NCBI GenBank assembly: GCA_027574665.1
Contig: CM050676.1
Coordinates: 2,656,157 to 2,720,156, forward strand
Length of the DNA: 64,000 nucleotides
Direction: 5' to 3'
Origin: Rhynochetos jubatus
Taxonomy: Eukaryota > Chordata > Aves > Eurypygiformes > Rhynochetidae
How positions within the stretch are numbered: the first letter of the stretch is position 1; each line of letters opens with the position of its first letter. The notes beneath the pieces were generated by a model. It saw nothing but the letters and a program-made list of their open reading frames with translations, had not been told where the DNA came from and did no database searches. Shown in pieces: positions 37,926 to 49,651 of the stretch. Both the position numbers and the translations under genes were made by a program.

Positions 37926-38110
37926 CAGTTTTAATGCTTTGTTTCAACCTTTGGGTTGTATTAAAATATTAATGCTAACGTTTTATTATAATTTTATATT
38001 CCATGTTTAATATTTTAATACAATCAAAAGCCCAAATGAAATCTTTCAACATTATTGGGTGAAGTGATTATGCACAATGGAAACAAAACAATCCACCAAA
38101 GCCAGGAAGA
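37926..38110. promoter_or_regulatory. AT-rich block with a 17-bp-arm inverted repeat
   Basis: TTGTATTAAAATATTAA at 37,956-37,972 is the exact reverse complement of 38,007-38,023, separated by 34 bp of AT-rich DNA. A smaller inverted repeat, CAACCTTTGGGTTG, lies at 37,945-37,958. The surrounding text (to about 38,110) is complex and not simple repeat. It could be an enhancer, a cruciform-prone site or the remnant of a small inverted-repeat transposon. Confidence 0.4.
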
Positions 38111-38218
38111 TGTTTTCCTGGAATTTTCTTTCACTGGGTATTTACCAAATGTCATTCTTTTGTTCTGATGGAGGGACAGCCCCCCCCCCTCCCCAAATAT
38201 TAGGAATTCGCCTGAATT

Positions 38219-38330
38219 CATAGAATGTTTTAGGTTGGAAAGGACCTTAAAGCCCCCCCAGGCCCACCCCCTGCCATAGGCAGGGACACCTCCCACCAGA
38301 CCAGGTTGCTCCAAGCCTCCTCCAGCCTGG
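38219..38330 (-). mobile_element. CR1 LINE 3'-end fragment, minus orientation (about 110 bp)
   Basis: It begins 'catagaatgttttaggttgg' and continues with 'aaggaccttaaagcccccc', 'ggcagggacacctccca' and 'tccagcctgg'. This is the CR1 3' UTR in reverse complement. Similarity stops near 38,330, which is again strong 5' truncation. Confidence 0.9.
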
Positions 38331-38719
38331 ATGTGCATGGAGTGCATTAAACTGAACCAAACACCTCTAATGGGGCTCAAGATTTACCTTCTTGCTTTGA
38401 GAGATGATGTACTTCCGAGGCCTGATGGGACCGGGAATGTCCCAGGCAGGTACTAAGCGAAGACATGAAGCACAAGCAGGCCCAGCCTCTGGCCACATGC
38501 CATCCCGACACACCATCCCGAGTTGCTGAGTTCGCTATTCCACCTCCCCAAAGGGCCACGGAGACGCAGTAAAGACCCCATGCTGCTCTGCTGGGACAGT
38601 GAAGGCGACCAGGTGAGCCCCATGTAGATGTAGGCCACAGCTACTCTGTGCTGATATCCCTCCGGTCCTAACACTTTCGACATCCCCGCTGGGTGCCACG
38701 TGCCTGTGACACCCCCTCT
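38331..38719. other. No gene recognised
   Basis: Unique-looking DNA between the CR1 fragment and the AT-rich block that follows. Nothing else is supported. Confidence 0.45.
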
Positions 38720-39015
38720 GTTTTATGGCACAAGAAAGCTGCTAATGTTCCAAACAATTTTTCAATTTAAGGCAGATTAAGAGAAAAATTCTAGTGGGAC
38801 TAATAGTGTGTAATCTTCTTTACGTTTCTCCCGTGCTTTATGAAGAACAGTACACTGCAATGGCGTATTTCACACTTCGATGCTGATATTTCAATTTCCT
38901 GCTTAAGTTACAATAAAAACTGCCCACACCGCTGATGCTCCCATGAAGAATAATTTATGTTGATTGACATTCTTTAATTCCCTTTGGATGCAGCTAATGA
39001 TTAAGAGATGCCAGG
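38720..39015. promoter_or_regulatory. AT-rich block, possible conserved non-coding element
   Basis: Repeat-free AT-rich text with homeodomain- and SOX-like words (AACAATTTTTCAATTTAAG, TTGATTGACA, GCTAATGATTAAG). It is bounded by GC-richer ordinary sequence. Called on texture only. Confidence 0.3.
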
Positions 39016-40801
39016 AAATTTAAAAGCACGTCCTACCTGCGGACTCCTCTAAGCTCCTTTGGAAGGCTTTGAAAAGCTTCCAGTTTCAAGCACAAACCAC
39101 TGCTACTGATCTTTAAGCACCTTCCTCATGTTCCCTTTCTCCCCTACTTCTTCCCCACTTCACAGGAAGACAGAATTAAATTACTGAGCTCAATCACAGC
39201 CTAGGGAATTGGGTTCCTGGGAGCAGAGCAATGCTGGGGGGACACTCGCCTCCCTGCAGCTCCGTGCAGGGCAGCTGGCTGCCGGACACCCTGCCTGTGT
39301 GCCCAAACAGGCCCTCAGGACAACCAACAGTTTGATAAAGCTGAAAAGCCCATGATGGGGTTTGTGTTGATTTTGGGGGCTGCTGGGACAGATTTCAAGA
39401 CCCTGATGGGCAGCTGGATCCTTGTGTAAAACAGGATGTACTGGACAAGAGGGTGACACAAGGCAGAAGTTGGCAGAAGGGCAGCAGCAGTTCTGCGAGG
39501 ATATGCCCTGGAGTCCGTCCCCCATGCACCCAATTCTGCCCGGCAGCTCCAGCTACTGGGGAAAACTGCAGCAGAGGAAATGCTACAGCATCAGGCATCT
39601 GGGTGTGAAATCAGGCTGCAAACCCGCTCCAGAAACAGTCCTGGCACTGACACTCTGAAGCCAACTTTGCTGGCACCCTTATGTTAATCAGATGTGAGAA
39701 TACATGTCCTTCTTCCCCTGCCTGCACCCATACACACCTTCTCCAGCATGCCCAGTCCAGTACCCTGTCTGGCTCTCACACCTTTGCCCCTGCCATGAAG
39801 AAATAATTTATGGTGGGTCCTTTTGCCAAGACAGTCAATGTTTGCTTTGTATTTGGCACAGCAGCTGTCCTCTGTGGACAGGAGCTGTGCCTCCATGAGG
39901 CAGATTTGCCTGCATGGCAAGGATTTACTCTTATTCCAAACTCAGTTCAGCTCCACAGGCTGCTAATCCAGTGTACCTACAGCAGAATAATCCATCCAGC
40001 ACAACCATGTGAAGGGATTTCCCTGTGTGGGCAAAATCTCATCGACAGTTTGCAGGCTGGTAAGTGAAGAAGAAAAGGGAGTTGGCGCCTGGAGCCCCCC
40101 AGATTTCAACAGATTCCACCAGGAGTTACAACAGGGCTGCTGAAACTCAGAGGGTTAAAAAGCAACTCCGAGCAAGGGAAGACTGCACATCGTTTCGAAA
40201 TGCTGAGAAATCTTCTCATCAAAATAATGTCAGAGCCTGTCACGGCGGAGGGAAAACAAACGCGCGATACATGATGGTTCTGCATGAAATGTAAAACGCT
40301 GTTTAGTTAAAACAAAACTCTTTCACAGCACCCGAATGGGGAAGGGAAGGGGGGGGAGGTAAAGGCAAAAAGCACTCCACTCTCTAAGCTTAAAAGATAT
40401 TTAAATGGAGAAACCTGTTGAGGCGTGCACAGCCGCGTCTCCGTTTCCAGCATGTGCTGCGCGACACCCACAGCTCAGCAAAGGGTAATCGCTGTCGGTC
40501 AAGGAGACGGGACCCGTTTGCCCAGAGCTCGCTGACCTCACGCTCGCTTCGAAGCATCCCCTTTCTCTGCTGTAGCAGCCACAGGGTGATGGGAGTGGAG
40601 GAGCCTTTCGTAAGTGGGGTGCCTTTCGTAAGCAGCCAGAAGAAGAAAGTCAGAAGAGACGGTGCTGAATGGGACCATCAGGAACAGTTGCCACTGAGGT
40701 GTAGGATCCCTGCAAGAGTAACTCCTGTCCCAGAATCCTGTCCCTCTTTGCCACTGACCTTGTTCCTCATGCCAAGGAAGCAAAATGCTTTTGACAGGGA
40801 T
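39016..40801. other. No gene recognised; one spaced direct repeat
   Basis: GCCTTTCGTAAG occurs at 40,603-40,614 and 40,621-40,632 (18-bp period). The rest is unique-looking. The frames are short and unrecognised. Confidence 0.5.
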
Positions 40802-40940
40802 CATAGAATCACGGAATGGTTTGGGTGGGAACGGACCTTAAAGCCCACCCAGTGACCCCCCAGCCACAGGCAGGGACACCTTCCATAGCCCAGGTTGCTC
40901 CCAGCCCCATCCAGCCTGGCCTTGGACACTGCCAGGGATG
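40802..40940 (-). mobile_element. CR1 LINE 3'-end fragment, minus orientation (about 140 bp)
   Basis: It begins 'catagaatcacggaatggtt', then 'cggaccttaaagcccaccca', 'ccacaggcagggacacct', 'ttccatagcccaggttgct' and 'ccttggacactgccaggga'. It has the same word order as the 17.2 kb copy and stops about 140 bp from the tail. Confidence 0.93.
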
Positions 40941-41399
40941 CGCTGACATTGCTGCAGAAAGTCAGGGTTTGGAACTGGGATTCCAGCGTGCCAGCACACC
41001 GCTGTACCCTCAACACAACACTGCTCTGCCTGTGCTTCCTGCTCTCCAGAACCTTTTGTAGGCCTGGCTCCGAAGCCCAAGAGAATTCTCCAGGAGGGAT
41101 GCAGGCAATGGAACTGCAGTCAATAGAAAGGGTGCTCTGGGGCTGTGCTGTCAGCTCCTCCTGCTTCCTGCACCAAAGGAGGGCTTTTGCATGTGCCTCA
41201 CACACCGTCTACACGTGGTCAAATCAACGCAACTGCCTCTTCCCTGCCCTTCTGTGAAGTAGATCCTTTTAACACGTAATCGTTAATAACTGACAAAAAG
41301 GACACCAGCTCGGAAGACAATGACAGAAAGCACAGCTAAGGGAAGAAAAAAGATCCATTTAAAATTGTGGAAGATCAGCATACCTCAGAAAGAGACTTT
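40941..41399. other. No gene recognised
   Basis: Unique-looking DNA downstream of the CR1 copy. Nothing else is supported. Confidence 0.5.
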
Positions 41400-41780
41400 C
41401 ATGGACATGTCCTTAATCTTTCCTGCTTCCAGCCCTTAATAGCAGAACCTGATTCGAAGACTTGGTGATTGATTTCCAACCCAGACGCAACGTGACAGGC
41501 TCATTTTCGAGCATTGCACAGCTATAATTCCGTGTTTTATTTGTTATTATTTTAACCTGCTGATGGAGTGGGGCTGTATTCAAGGTAGCGGGTAACAACG
41601 CTGGCTTGAGGCATTATTTAGAGTTAGGTGTTTAAAGCCAGAGCCTCGTGCCTCTTGATATTTATGAAGAAGATGTGCCTGTAGCTGCAGTGCTCGTATC
41701 TTATTTGTTTGTTGTTCAAACAAAGGATCAGGAAATTGGATGCTGTTTCTAGCGAGTGATATCATCTCAACAGTTAAGGG
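41400..41780. promoter_or_regulatory. Possible conserved non-coding element
   Basis: Complex, repeat-free text with AT-rich words (GCTATAATTCC, TTGTTATTATTTTAACC, GTTGTTCAAACAAAGG) between more ordinary flanks. TTGTTCAAACAA is a SOX/FOX-like near palindrome. Called on texture only. Confidence 0.25.
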
Positions 41781-43626
41781 AAGGCCACTGGTCTTTACAT
41801 GTTTCTCCAGCAGAGCGGTGAGGAGAGTTGTCTCCAATTCAAGGTGAATGAGTCACCTTGGAAAGTGCTGAGTTCTGTAAACAGGGAAAGGGCCTGCTCC
41901 ATAAACCCAGGGGACAGAACAAACTCTCAAACAGGGCTAACAGCATCCCCAAGACCGTGGGGACCAACCCTGCTGCCTCTCCCTGAAGCTCATCTTCAGA
42001 TTTGCGGGAAGTTTTTCCCCATTTCTTGCCTTAAATTCCCCTCTTCTAGTTTAAGATCACATTAAGAAATCTTGCCTTGACCACCACGGAGAACAGTGCA
42101 CAGCATTTTCCTCACTCAGACCAAGATTCTTGGAATAAAAACCTTCCAGCCAGCTCCAGTGAGAGCGCTTAGCCCACTGGAGAACAGTGTGAAAAATCCT
42201 GCTGTGGCTGACAGGGCTTTTGTGGGATCAGGGCATGTTTATGTAGCCAGAGCAAAGAGTCATGCTGGGTGCCCCCTTTTCTAGGTCAGAGAAGTGCCTT
42301 AGTCCCACTCTGGCAGCTCTGAAGCCACGCCTGCCTGGTTTGAAAACGCAGCTAAGTACCTTGTGGGATGGCTGCAAGAAGGAGATGGCGCACAACTTGC
42401 TGCACTCTGTGAACTTACCTGAGAGCTCCTAAATCACTCTGGCAGCTTGCAAAGTTCATTCAGCCTGAGAAACTGAGCCGGCTGCAGAAGCAGAAGCCAA
42501 GGAAGAGACTATTTGCTCAGGCTATGAAGTTTAACCTCTGCCATGCTTCTGGGCAGCAGAGAGCAGCGGCATTTGTGCTCACAACAGAAAACGAGCTGTA
42601 AGCAGTGATTGCTGGATGATGCCCAGATACCCCTGAGACAGGCACAGAACACAATTTCTTCACACAGCCTGACAGTTTATGCTGAGATGTTGAATGCCTC
42701 CACAAAGTCTTCGGCATTGTTTTTCCACTTTCTCATTAATTGTGTAGAAGACCAAAAGCTGTCTGCTCACAAAAAGCTACGAGCTCTGCAGGGCTTTGCA
42801 GCAAGAACCAACCAACTTCAGCCCAGTGGAGTAAGCAAAGGCAATTTGAAGCTGATCCAGTGTTACCTGTTTCTTAAAGACCTCTCATTTCCTAGATGTT
42901 CTCACTAAGCTCTTGGTCAGCAAGTGCTGGGTATGCCAGGAGCCCCCCACCGAATACAGCATGAAAGACCCTGAGCCCCGTTCCCGTGCCAGCTGGTGAC
43001 TCAGTGGATGTGCAAGGGCCACAGCCCTGGTCTTGTGCTGGGCACCCCAGGAACTGGTGTGACTCACAGCACACAGCGAGAGACATGCAACTACCCTCCA
43101 ACCTGCCAGTTGGCCAATCTGAGAATGAAAGGGGACAAATTAAATATATATCCCACCCAAGCTGCTACCAGTTCTATTTTGCCAGGGTGTTATTCATAAA
43201 AACAAGCTCTGGTGCCAGCTCTGGTTCCCAGCCAGGGCTGCAAACTAATGAAATTGCCTTTTATACCAAGCATGTGAAGAAGGCTCCTCTGACTGCAGAA
43301 GTGGGCCAGACTCCTTGCTGTCATCCTTCTGGGGGTGGTGGTAGCCGGGTCCTTATGGACTTGACAGCAAACGGGACGCTGAATTGAGGGCAGAGCTAAA
43401 ATTGTCAGAGCAGCTCCGAATCCTTTCCAAAGAGGAGACTGCAACAATGAGGTTGGTGAGGGAACCAGCATGTCCCTTGATGCCCTGCAGCCATTCAGCT
43501 GGCTTGGATGGTGGAAGGACAGGGGAGAAGAAGGGAATTAGGTAAGGGCTTAGAGAAGAGACAATCACACTTGGAGAACAGTAAAACCTGCTACCGCTCA
43601 AAGGCTTTCAGATCTGACCCATCAGT
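41781..43626. other. No gene recognised
   Basis: Unique-looking DNA up to the edge of the plus-strand CR1. No protein family is visible. Confidence 0.5.
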
Positions 43627-44248
43627 GTGTGCTGGCAGCCCAGAAAGCCAAGTGTATCCTGGGCTGCATCCAAAGCAGGGTGGCCAGCAGGTCCAGGGAG
43701 GTGATTCTCCCACTCTGCTCTCTACTCCACATCTGGAGTACTGTATCCAGCTCTGGAGTCCCCAACATCAGAAGGGCATGGACCGGTTGGAGGGAGTCCA
43801 AAGGAGGCCACAAGGATGCTCAGAGGGCTGGAGCCCCTCTGCTATGAGCACAGGCTGAGATTCTTGGCCTTGTTCAGCCTGGAGCAGAGAAGGTTCCGGG
43901 AAGACCTTATAGCACCTTCTGGTACCTTTAGGGGGCTACAAGGAAGCTGGGGGGAGGCATTTTACAAGGGCCTGTAGTGACAGGACAAGGGGTAATGGAT
44001 TTAAACGGAAAGAGGGAGATTGAGATGGGACATCAGGAAGGAATTCTTCCTGGAGAGGGTGATGGGGCACTGGGACAGGTTGCCCAGAGAAGCTGTGGAT
44101 GCCCCATTCCTGGGAATGTCCAAGGCCAGGCTGGATGAGGTTTGGAGCACCCTGGGCTATGGAAGGTGTCCCTGCTCATGGCAGGGGGTGGGACTGGGTG
44201 GGCTTTAAGGTCCCTTCAACCCAAACCATCCCGTGATTCTATGATTCC
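43627..44248 (+). mobile_element. CR1 LINE 3' portion with decayed ORF2 end (about 620 bp)
   Basis: This is the longest mobile element here. It begins inside the reverse-transcriptase ORF ('gtgctggcagcccagaaag', LAAQKA in translation). The motifs that follow are in the expected order: LGCI, VASRSREVILPL (43,680-43,715), LEYC-like HLEYCIQLW (43,727-43,753), then RLPREAVDAPFLGMSKARLD (44,073-44,132), the conserved C-terminal end of CR1 ORF2. The frames shift between these blocks and stops intervene, so the protein is dead. The element ends with 'ccgtgattctatgattcc', the CR1 octamer tail. Its 5' end is missing, as in nearly all CR1 copies. Non-LTR retrotransposons of this kind copy themselves by target-primed reverse transcription; this copy is inactive. 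Confidence 0.95.
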
Positions 44249-44931
44249 ATTTTCAGTGGGTTTTCCCCAACTGTCAGCCACACTGGCTTCTCAGCAGCAC
44301 CACCTGCTGCCTTCAGAGACATACCTCACGTTAACATGAGTGTTAATAAGTGAGTGGGTGTAGGGTGAAGCTCTACTACCCTCTGTGATATCCCTTCATA
44401 TTAACATGTAGAGGGAAGTAGTAGAAGGCACAGGGAATCAGATTAAGAAACCCAATAGTTCACAGCAGTCACTCCCTACATCCAGCAACCCCCTTGCTGC
44501 TAGCAGCAAGCAGAGGTTTAACCGAGACGAGGGGGTGTCTGGGCCATCTGGGGCTGGTGCTCTCCCTGTGCATTCTTTGTGTTCCTGGTTACGTGGTGTA
44601 GAAGTGGCTGCACAGCTGCCTGTCCGCAGGGTGGCTGCAGCTGGCCCTGCTTACAGAACCCATCTGCCACCTACCCCGCCTGCTGAACACCCCTCCTACG
44701 TGTTAGCCATAATACGTCACGGTTGTCTCAAGCCCAGAGACCAGGCAGGTACCTACAGGAAGCAGGGATTTTCCTGGAACAGAGAGGAAAATCCTCCCAC
44801 GGCATGATCATGAGAGCTGAGGCACTTCAGTCCTATTGTGGATTACTATCCACAAGTCAGCTTCTTAAAAATGATGTGCCAAGGCTAATTTTACAGCACT
44901 GTGTCCTTTAGTGGATCAAAACTGCAACCTG
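44249..44931. other. No gene recognised
   Basis: Unique-looking DNA between the CR1 tail and a MIR fragment. Confidence 0.5.
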
Positions 44932-45005
44932 CCTGTGCTTCAGTTTCCCACTGTAGAGAAAGTGAATAACAGCCCTTAGTGCTGGGAGGATAAATGTGTT
45001 AAACC
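44932..45005 (+). repeat. MIR-type SINE 3' fragment, plus orientation
   Basis: 'ctgtgcttcagtttcccact', then 'gaataacagcccttagtgc' and 'ggataaatgtgttaaac' match the MIR 3' half: CTCAGTTTCC, GATAATA, GGATTAAATGAGTTAA. Confidence 0.65.
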
Positions 45006-46607
45006 GGGGAGGTGTTCATCGACCACGGTGATGGGACCAGCAGAGAGGCAAAACAGCAGAAGGGAAGGGACTGATGCTGATGTGACTGAGATGCAGCTAG
45101 TCATCAGAGTCAGGCACTGCATCCTCCCCCCAGCCCGACGATCTCAGAGCCACGCGCAATTAAACTCGACGCAGAGCTGCGCAGCACGCCCGGCTTGCTT
45201 CTTGCGCTCAGCCTCCTTTTCCTTTTGCAAAGCTGCCGTCTGCCTTTTTTTCCACCAAACGTGGCCCTCTTGTGTTCACAAGAGAAATCCGGAGAAAACA
45301 CTACCAACTGCTCTTGAATACAAGAGGGTTATTAGAAAAGTGGCTTTTCCACACCCTAAACTCCATTCACACGACTCTGAGAGCCACAGGCAGCATCCTA
45401 CAGGCACCTGCCCCAGATCCCACAAGAGCGGTCTGAACATCAACTCGCGGATCACAAAGGTTTCTGCCTTCCCTCCCGCCCCCACCTCCCTCCGGTTTGG
45501 AGACAGAGCCTCCTTAGAGGTTTGCGGATCTAAACATGCAGCGCTTGGAGGAAATAAACCCCGAGTGCTGTTATCTGGAGGGTGGAGAGGACGGCAGCAG
45601 GAAAGAATACAGATCAGCCCGGTGTCACTGCACGCGTGTGTGCACATGTGGATGTATGGCCACACACAGGGGGAGTCTGCAGCACGGCTCAGATGCACAG
45701 AAATGAAACGAGCAGTCGTTTATATCAGGGTTTCCATAGAGACCAAGTTTTGAAAGAATTAAGGTGGAACGATTATGTATGTTCTGAAGGGCTTGAGATA
45801 AAAATAACCTTGCTAAGCATTGCATGGACTAATTAAACGATGATCCTTGACTTCAAGCTCTCCTTGGTGATACAGTCAACCCAGGCTCCTGGGCTTGCCT
45901 GCACGTTACCGGTCCCCGCTGATGTGCCATGGAGAATGAAGCACCTGAAACAACAGCAGTGATCCAGAGCCCTGATGCCCATTTCCCTGGAAGGCTGTTA
46001 TGCTCTTCAGATGATCGTCATCCGCTAGCACTCTGCTAGCTCAAGCAGAAGCAATGTGTGCTCCAGCCCTTCCACTGTCAGACCTGCTGTCACCAACATC
46101 CAGGCGAAACACTCTGGGTCACAACAGCGGAGCTTTGCTGTGGTTTTGCAAAAGTAAGAAGGAAATACAGAGGGAAGGAGGAGCCCAGTGATGAGCACGG
46201 TGGACTTTCACTAGCCATTGCAAGGGAAGACTGCGCCCGAGGTAACAAAATTCACCAAAACCAGCCCAAACCCCATCTCCTCAATTGCAGCAGGTGTTCT
46301 CCAGCCTCAGCCAAGGCTAGCTGACCTCCCACGATTGTCCACAGGGCACCAGGGGATGTCACATACAGAGCAGGGAGAGGGACAGGGAGGACATGGTTAG
46401 TTTGCTCCTTACTAGCTCTATGAGAAATGCCCTGACATTGATCCCGTGCTGCCTGCGCACCCAGGTACAAACAAGAAAAACTACAAAGAAAGGGAACCTA
46501 AGCCAAAGAAAGGACAGGAGGATCTCTGGCAGCATCTCCTACCCTGTGTTACGGTAGAACAATTGCTCAGTCTTGGCCAAACCTTTAATCCCTTAGAGAA
46601 TGGATGC
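45006..46607. other. No gene recognised; longest open frame of the window (45,028-45,750, +)
   Basis: The 241-codon plus frame is rich in R, S, H and P, resembles no family, has overlapping minus-strand frames of 140 and 66 codons, and lacks any splice-site or promoter context that I can support. I treat it as chance. 45,130-45,600 has scattered CpGs. Confidence 0.45.
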
Positions 46608-46632
46608 TTTTTTTTTTTTTATTTATTTATTG
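46608..46632 (-). repeat. Poly(T)/(ATTT) tract; on minus strand AATAAA plus poly(A)
   Basis: Thirteen T at 46,608-46,620 are followed by ATTTATTTATTG. Read on the minus strand this is CAATAAATAAAT then A13: a polyadenylation-signal-like hexamer immediately before an A-run. It could be the tail of a retrocopied RNA lying at higher coordinates, or just an AT-rich microsatellite. Confidence 0.6.
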
Positions 46633-49124
46633 TAAAAAAATGCAGTTTGGGTGGCAGGTCAGCAAAAACTGCTCATACACTTGGGTCAAAATGGCAATAT
46701 GGGAAAAATCCACTTTTGAAGAAGGCAGAACAAGATCTTTTCAGTGCTTCCCTTTGAAAAACAAGGCATTTTGTTTACAACTGCAGAAACAGGGTAAATG
46801 CATCCAAGAAAGCAACAGAAAGTTTTGCTTTGGTGTGGAACAAATACAATTCTCTGAGGCCAATTACTTCTATTTTGGCAAGGCATAATGGAAAAAAACT
46901 TTGTTTCAGGTGGCCTCCCCCCAAATACATCACTCTCCAGTTTCTTCCAGTTAAAGCCATGAAACAAATTGGAAATTTCTCACTCAGCTGTAGTCCTTAG
47001 CCAGAAGAGCAATTTCTGTGCTGCCCTCAGCCCAGCTGTCTCACAGTCTGGCTATCTAACAAGCCACAGTGACTCCCAATATATTTTTCCTAAAGCAGAT
47101 TCCTAATGATGGTTATGAAAACCTCCTTATGGTTTCCCAGCTGATGCAAAAGTAACATACATAACAGGCCATGATTCACACACAAACAATTCTAAAAGCA
47201 GCCTCTGATATTTGGGGCTGTGTGCGGGTCCCTTCCAGATGACCCCAGATGGGCTTCAGGCTCTTGGAACGCAGCACCTTCACCACCGAATCCTCTGCTT
47301 CACACCTGACCATGTGCTCACCAAGCAAGTGCTGACACCTTCCGTGCCCCCAGCTCTGACTCGTTTACTTTTTGGTGGCTCCAAAGGACTGAAAGAGAAA
47401 AAAAGCTCCTTTTCAGCTTCTGAAGCCTGACAGACAGCGGCAAGTGACAGTAAAGATGAAGGGCTCCAAGATCCACTGTAGTTTAAGAAAGACAGAAACC
47501 AAATAAAACCCAGTTTTGATTCATAAGACTGCTCCTCCAGGAGCTCTTCAGGCAGGATGGAGATTCCTGCTTCAGCATCCCACTGTATGAGCTCAGGAAG
47601 GGAATTATTAGAGCAACATCTATCCCCTTGCACACAATTCCCTGCAGCCTCACCCCTCTGCCTGAACGACTGCTGTGTCTCCTTCCCAAGGTCCGTAATG
47701 CAGAGGCCAGCTACTCTTCTCGGCAATGGTAAGGCAAGTCTGGTGTAGCACCACTGATTTCTGAGTGTGACTCGTGCTTTCCTTGGGTGCAAATGATAAG
47801 AGACTCAAGCATCTATTTCTGCTTCCCACGGTACCCCCCTACAAAAGATCTGAGTAAAACAGAGCTGCAAGGGCTTGAATTTAATTCAGGCAGACAGCAT
47901 GCTCCTCTCTGCAAGCCGTGCCAGGGCTCTGGCATCTGCAAAGGTTCCATGTGACGCAGTAAACCTGAGTCAGGCCCACAAAGACACGGTCGATGAGGGC
48001 AGGAACTGGGAAACAGGACATATCTGGCAGACAACACGGGCCTGGAGTGTCCTGTGCTGTTCTCGTGTCGTGTGATGCAGTTTGACATGAGCAGCAGCAA
48101 TACAGCTTTCCTCCTTCCAAAACTGCAAGTTTCCAACTCACCACCTGTTCTAAATACAGTCGGTAAACTACCAAATAGATTAATCTTTAGCCTGGTCTAT
48201 CAAACCAGGTTGAGGTCATCAGTGTCTGCGCACACTCACGCGTGAGCATCTATATCCTTTTCCTTCTTCCTTATCCCCCTGTAATTTTGAACTCACTGGC
48301 CAATCCAGGACCAATCTGACAGAGGCAGAGGTCTCAAAGAGGCAAACCCCCAAGAGGTATGGCAAAAATACAATCTTGATTGGGAGTGGCAAACATTTCA
48401 ATGGAGAGAAAAAACTGAAGTGTCGGCTCAGCCCTCACCACACACTAGAGACTGCACCCAGAAGGGGCTGAGCCAGAGCGCCTCGCGGGCCGGCTTTCCC
48501 CAAGCTGCACTCGAACAAGACACTTCAAGCTCTGCTTTGGAGTTCCTTCCTGAAATGCCTCCCCCAGCACCCTGCTGTCTCCAGAGCTGCCTTCAGCTCC
48601 GTCGCTGCTGCCAGGGCAAACTGTTCGTCAGGTGAGGTGACTATGGCCGCGCTGGTATCAAAACGGCATCTCTGCCCTTGAGAACTGGCACGTGCCAGCG
48701 TCTCTTTCAAAGACCCAGTGACACCTAACATGAATGTGCCTATTTATTGACGTACCTGAATTTGGGTCAACTTGTACCAATATGTGAGCCTTAGGTCATG
48801 GGTCTGCACTAGAATTAGGACTCAGTTTCCAGGTGCTTTCTCCTAAATCCAGGCCTCAGCCTCACCTTATTATTTTGTTTTCAGCCCCCTATGATGCCTC
48901 CGATTTGTGGGCAGAGGCAGCCCCCTCCCCATGCCAGGCACTGTACCAACACAACCGTCACAGGCTGCCTCGACTTGCTCACCATTGGCTCAGACAACAG
49001 CTTCAGTGGGAATTTTTCTGACCCTCCCCACTATGCCAGGACTTGGCCTTTTCTCAGCAATTATCTCCTGCAAGGAGAAAAGCAGCTCCGTGTTCAGCTG
49101 TCAATAAACGTGAAGGAGCCTCGA
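46633..49124. other. No gene recognised
   Basis: 46,640-46,970 is AT-rich with many AAA/TTTTG words and may be the body of an old repeat or retrocopy ending at the poly(T) tract. 47,000-49,120 is unique-looking. The open frames are unrecognised. Confidence 0.4.
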
Positions 49125-49160
49125 CCCCCCCCCCCCCCCCGCCCCGCCCCGTCCTTCCTT
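49125..49160. repeat. C16 run with C4G units (G-quadruplex-prone minus strand)
   Basis: Sixteen consecutive C at 49,125-49,140 are followed by GCCCCGCCCCGTCC. The minus strand therefore carries G16 plus further G4 blocks, able to form quadruplexes. Long C runs also vary in length between individuals and assemblies. Confidence 0.85.
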
Positions 49161-49651
49161 CCCCCTCCAGGAAGATTTGCACCAGCTGCTGCAGGTGCTG
49201 CCAGGGCTCCTGGGGAAAGAGTACAACAAAAATCCTCTGCTGAAGGTCACCAGCCACAAAGTACCACGCGGAAGAACGGGCAGAGCACACCAAAGATTAA
49301 TGGCACTTCAAGGTTTAGATCTGTCTGTGCTGAGAGGGTCTGCGGAGAGACCCAATAAAGGCTAATATGATTTTACATACAAATGAATCATGTCAAGGAA
49401 TGAAATGCCCTGAACGAGCCTGTACGTGGCCACGCTCCTGTCCTGAGGAGCAGGGGGAGGTATTCCCCACTGATTTGCAGAGAGTGTAATTAAAGAAAAG
49501 AAATCAAGTTTTTTGCAGGCCGTGCCTGTGAGGTTCTGCAGTCCTTCGCTCAGGCAACAATGCCAATGTCAAAGCCGTGGTGGGGGCAGCATGGCCCCTG
49601 GGCGCAGTGCAGGGCTGAGTGGCCTTGGCTGTCACCCTTGCTCTGACACGG
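49161..49651. other. No gene recognised
   Basis: Unique-looking DNA between the C-run and a MIR fragment. Confidence 0.5.

Noticed and set aside
43508..44208. Open frames over the 43.6-44.2 kb CR1
   Set aside because: They are pieces of the decayed CR1 ORF2 or read across its edge, not host genes.
45028..45753. Longest open frame (241 codons, plus strand)
   Set aside because: No recognisable domain, R/S/H/P-rich text typical of chance GC-rich frames, overlapping minus-strand frames of 140 and 66 codons, and no splice or promoter context.
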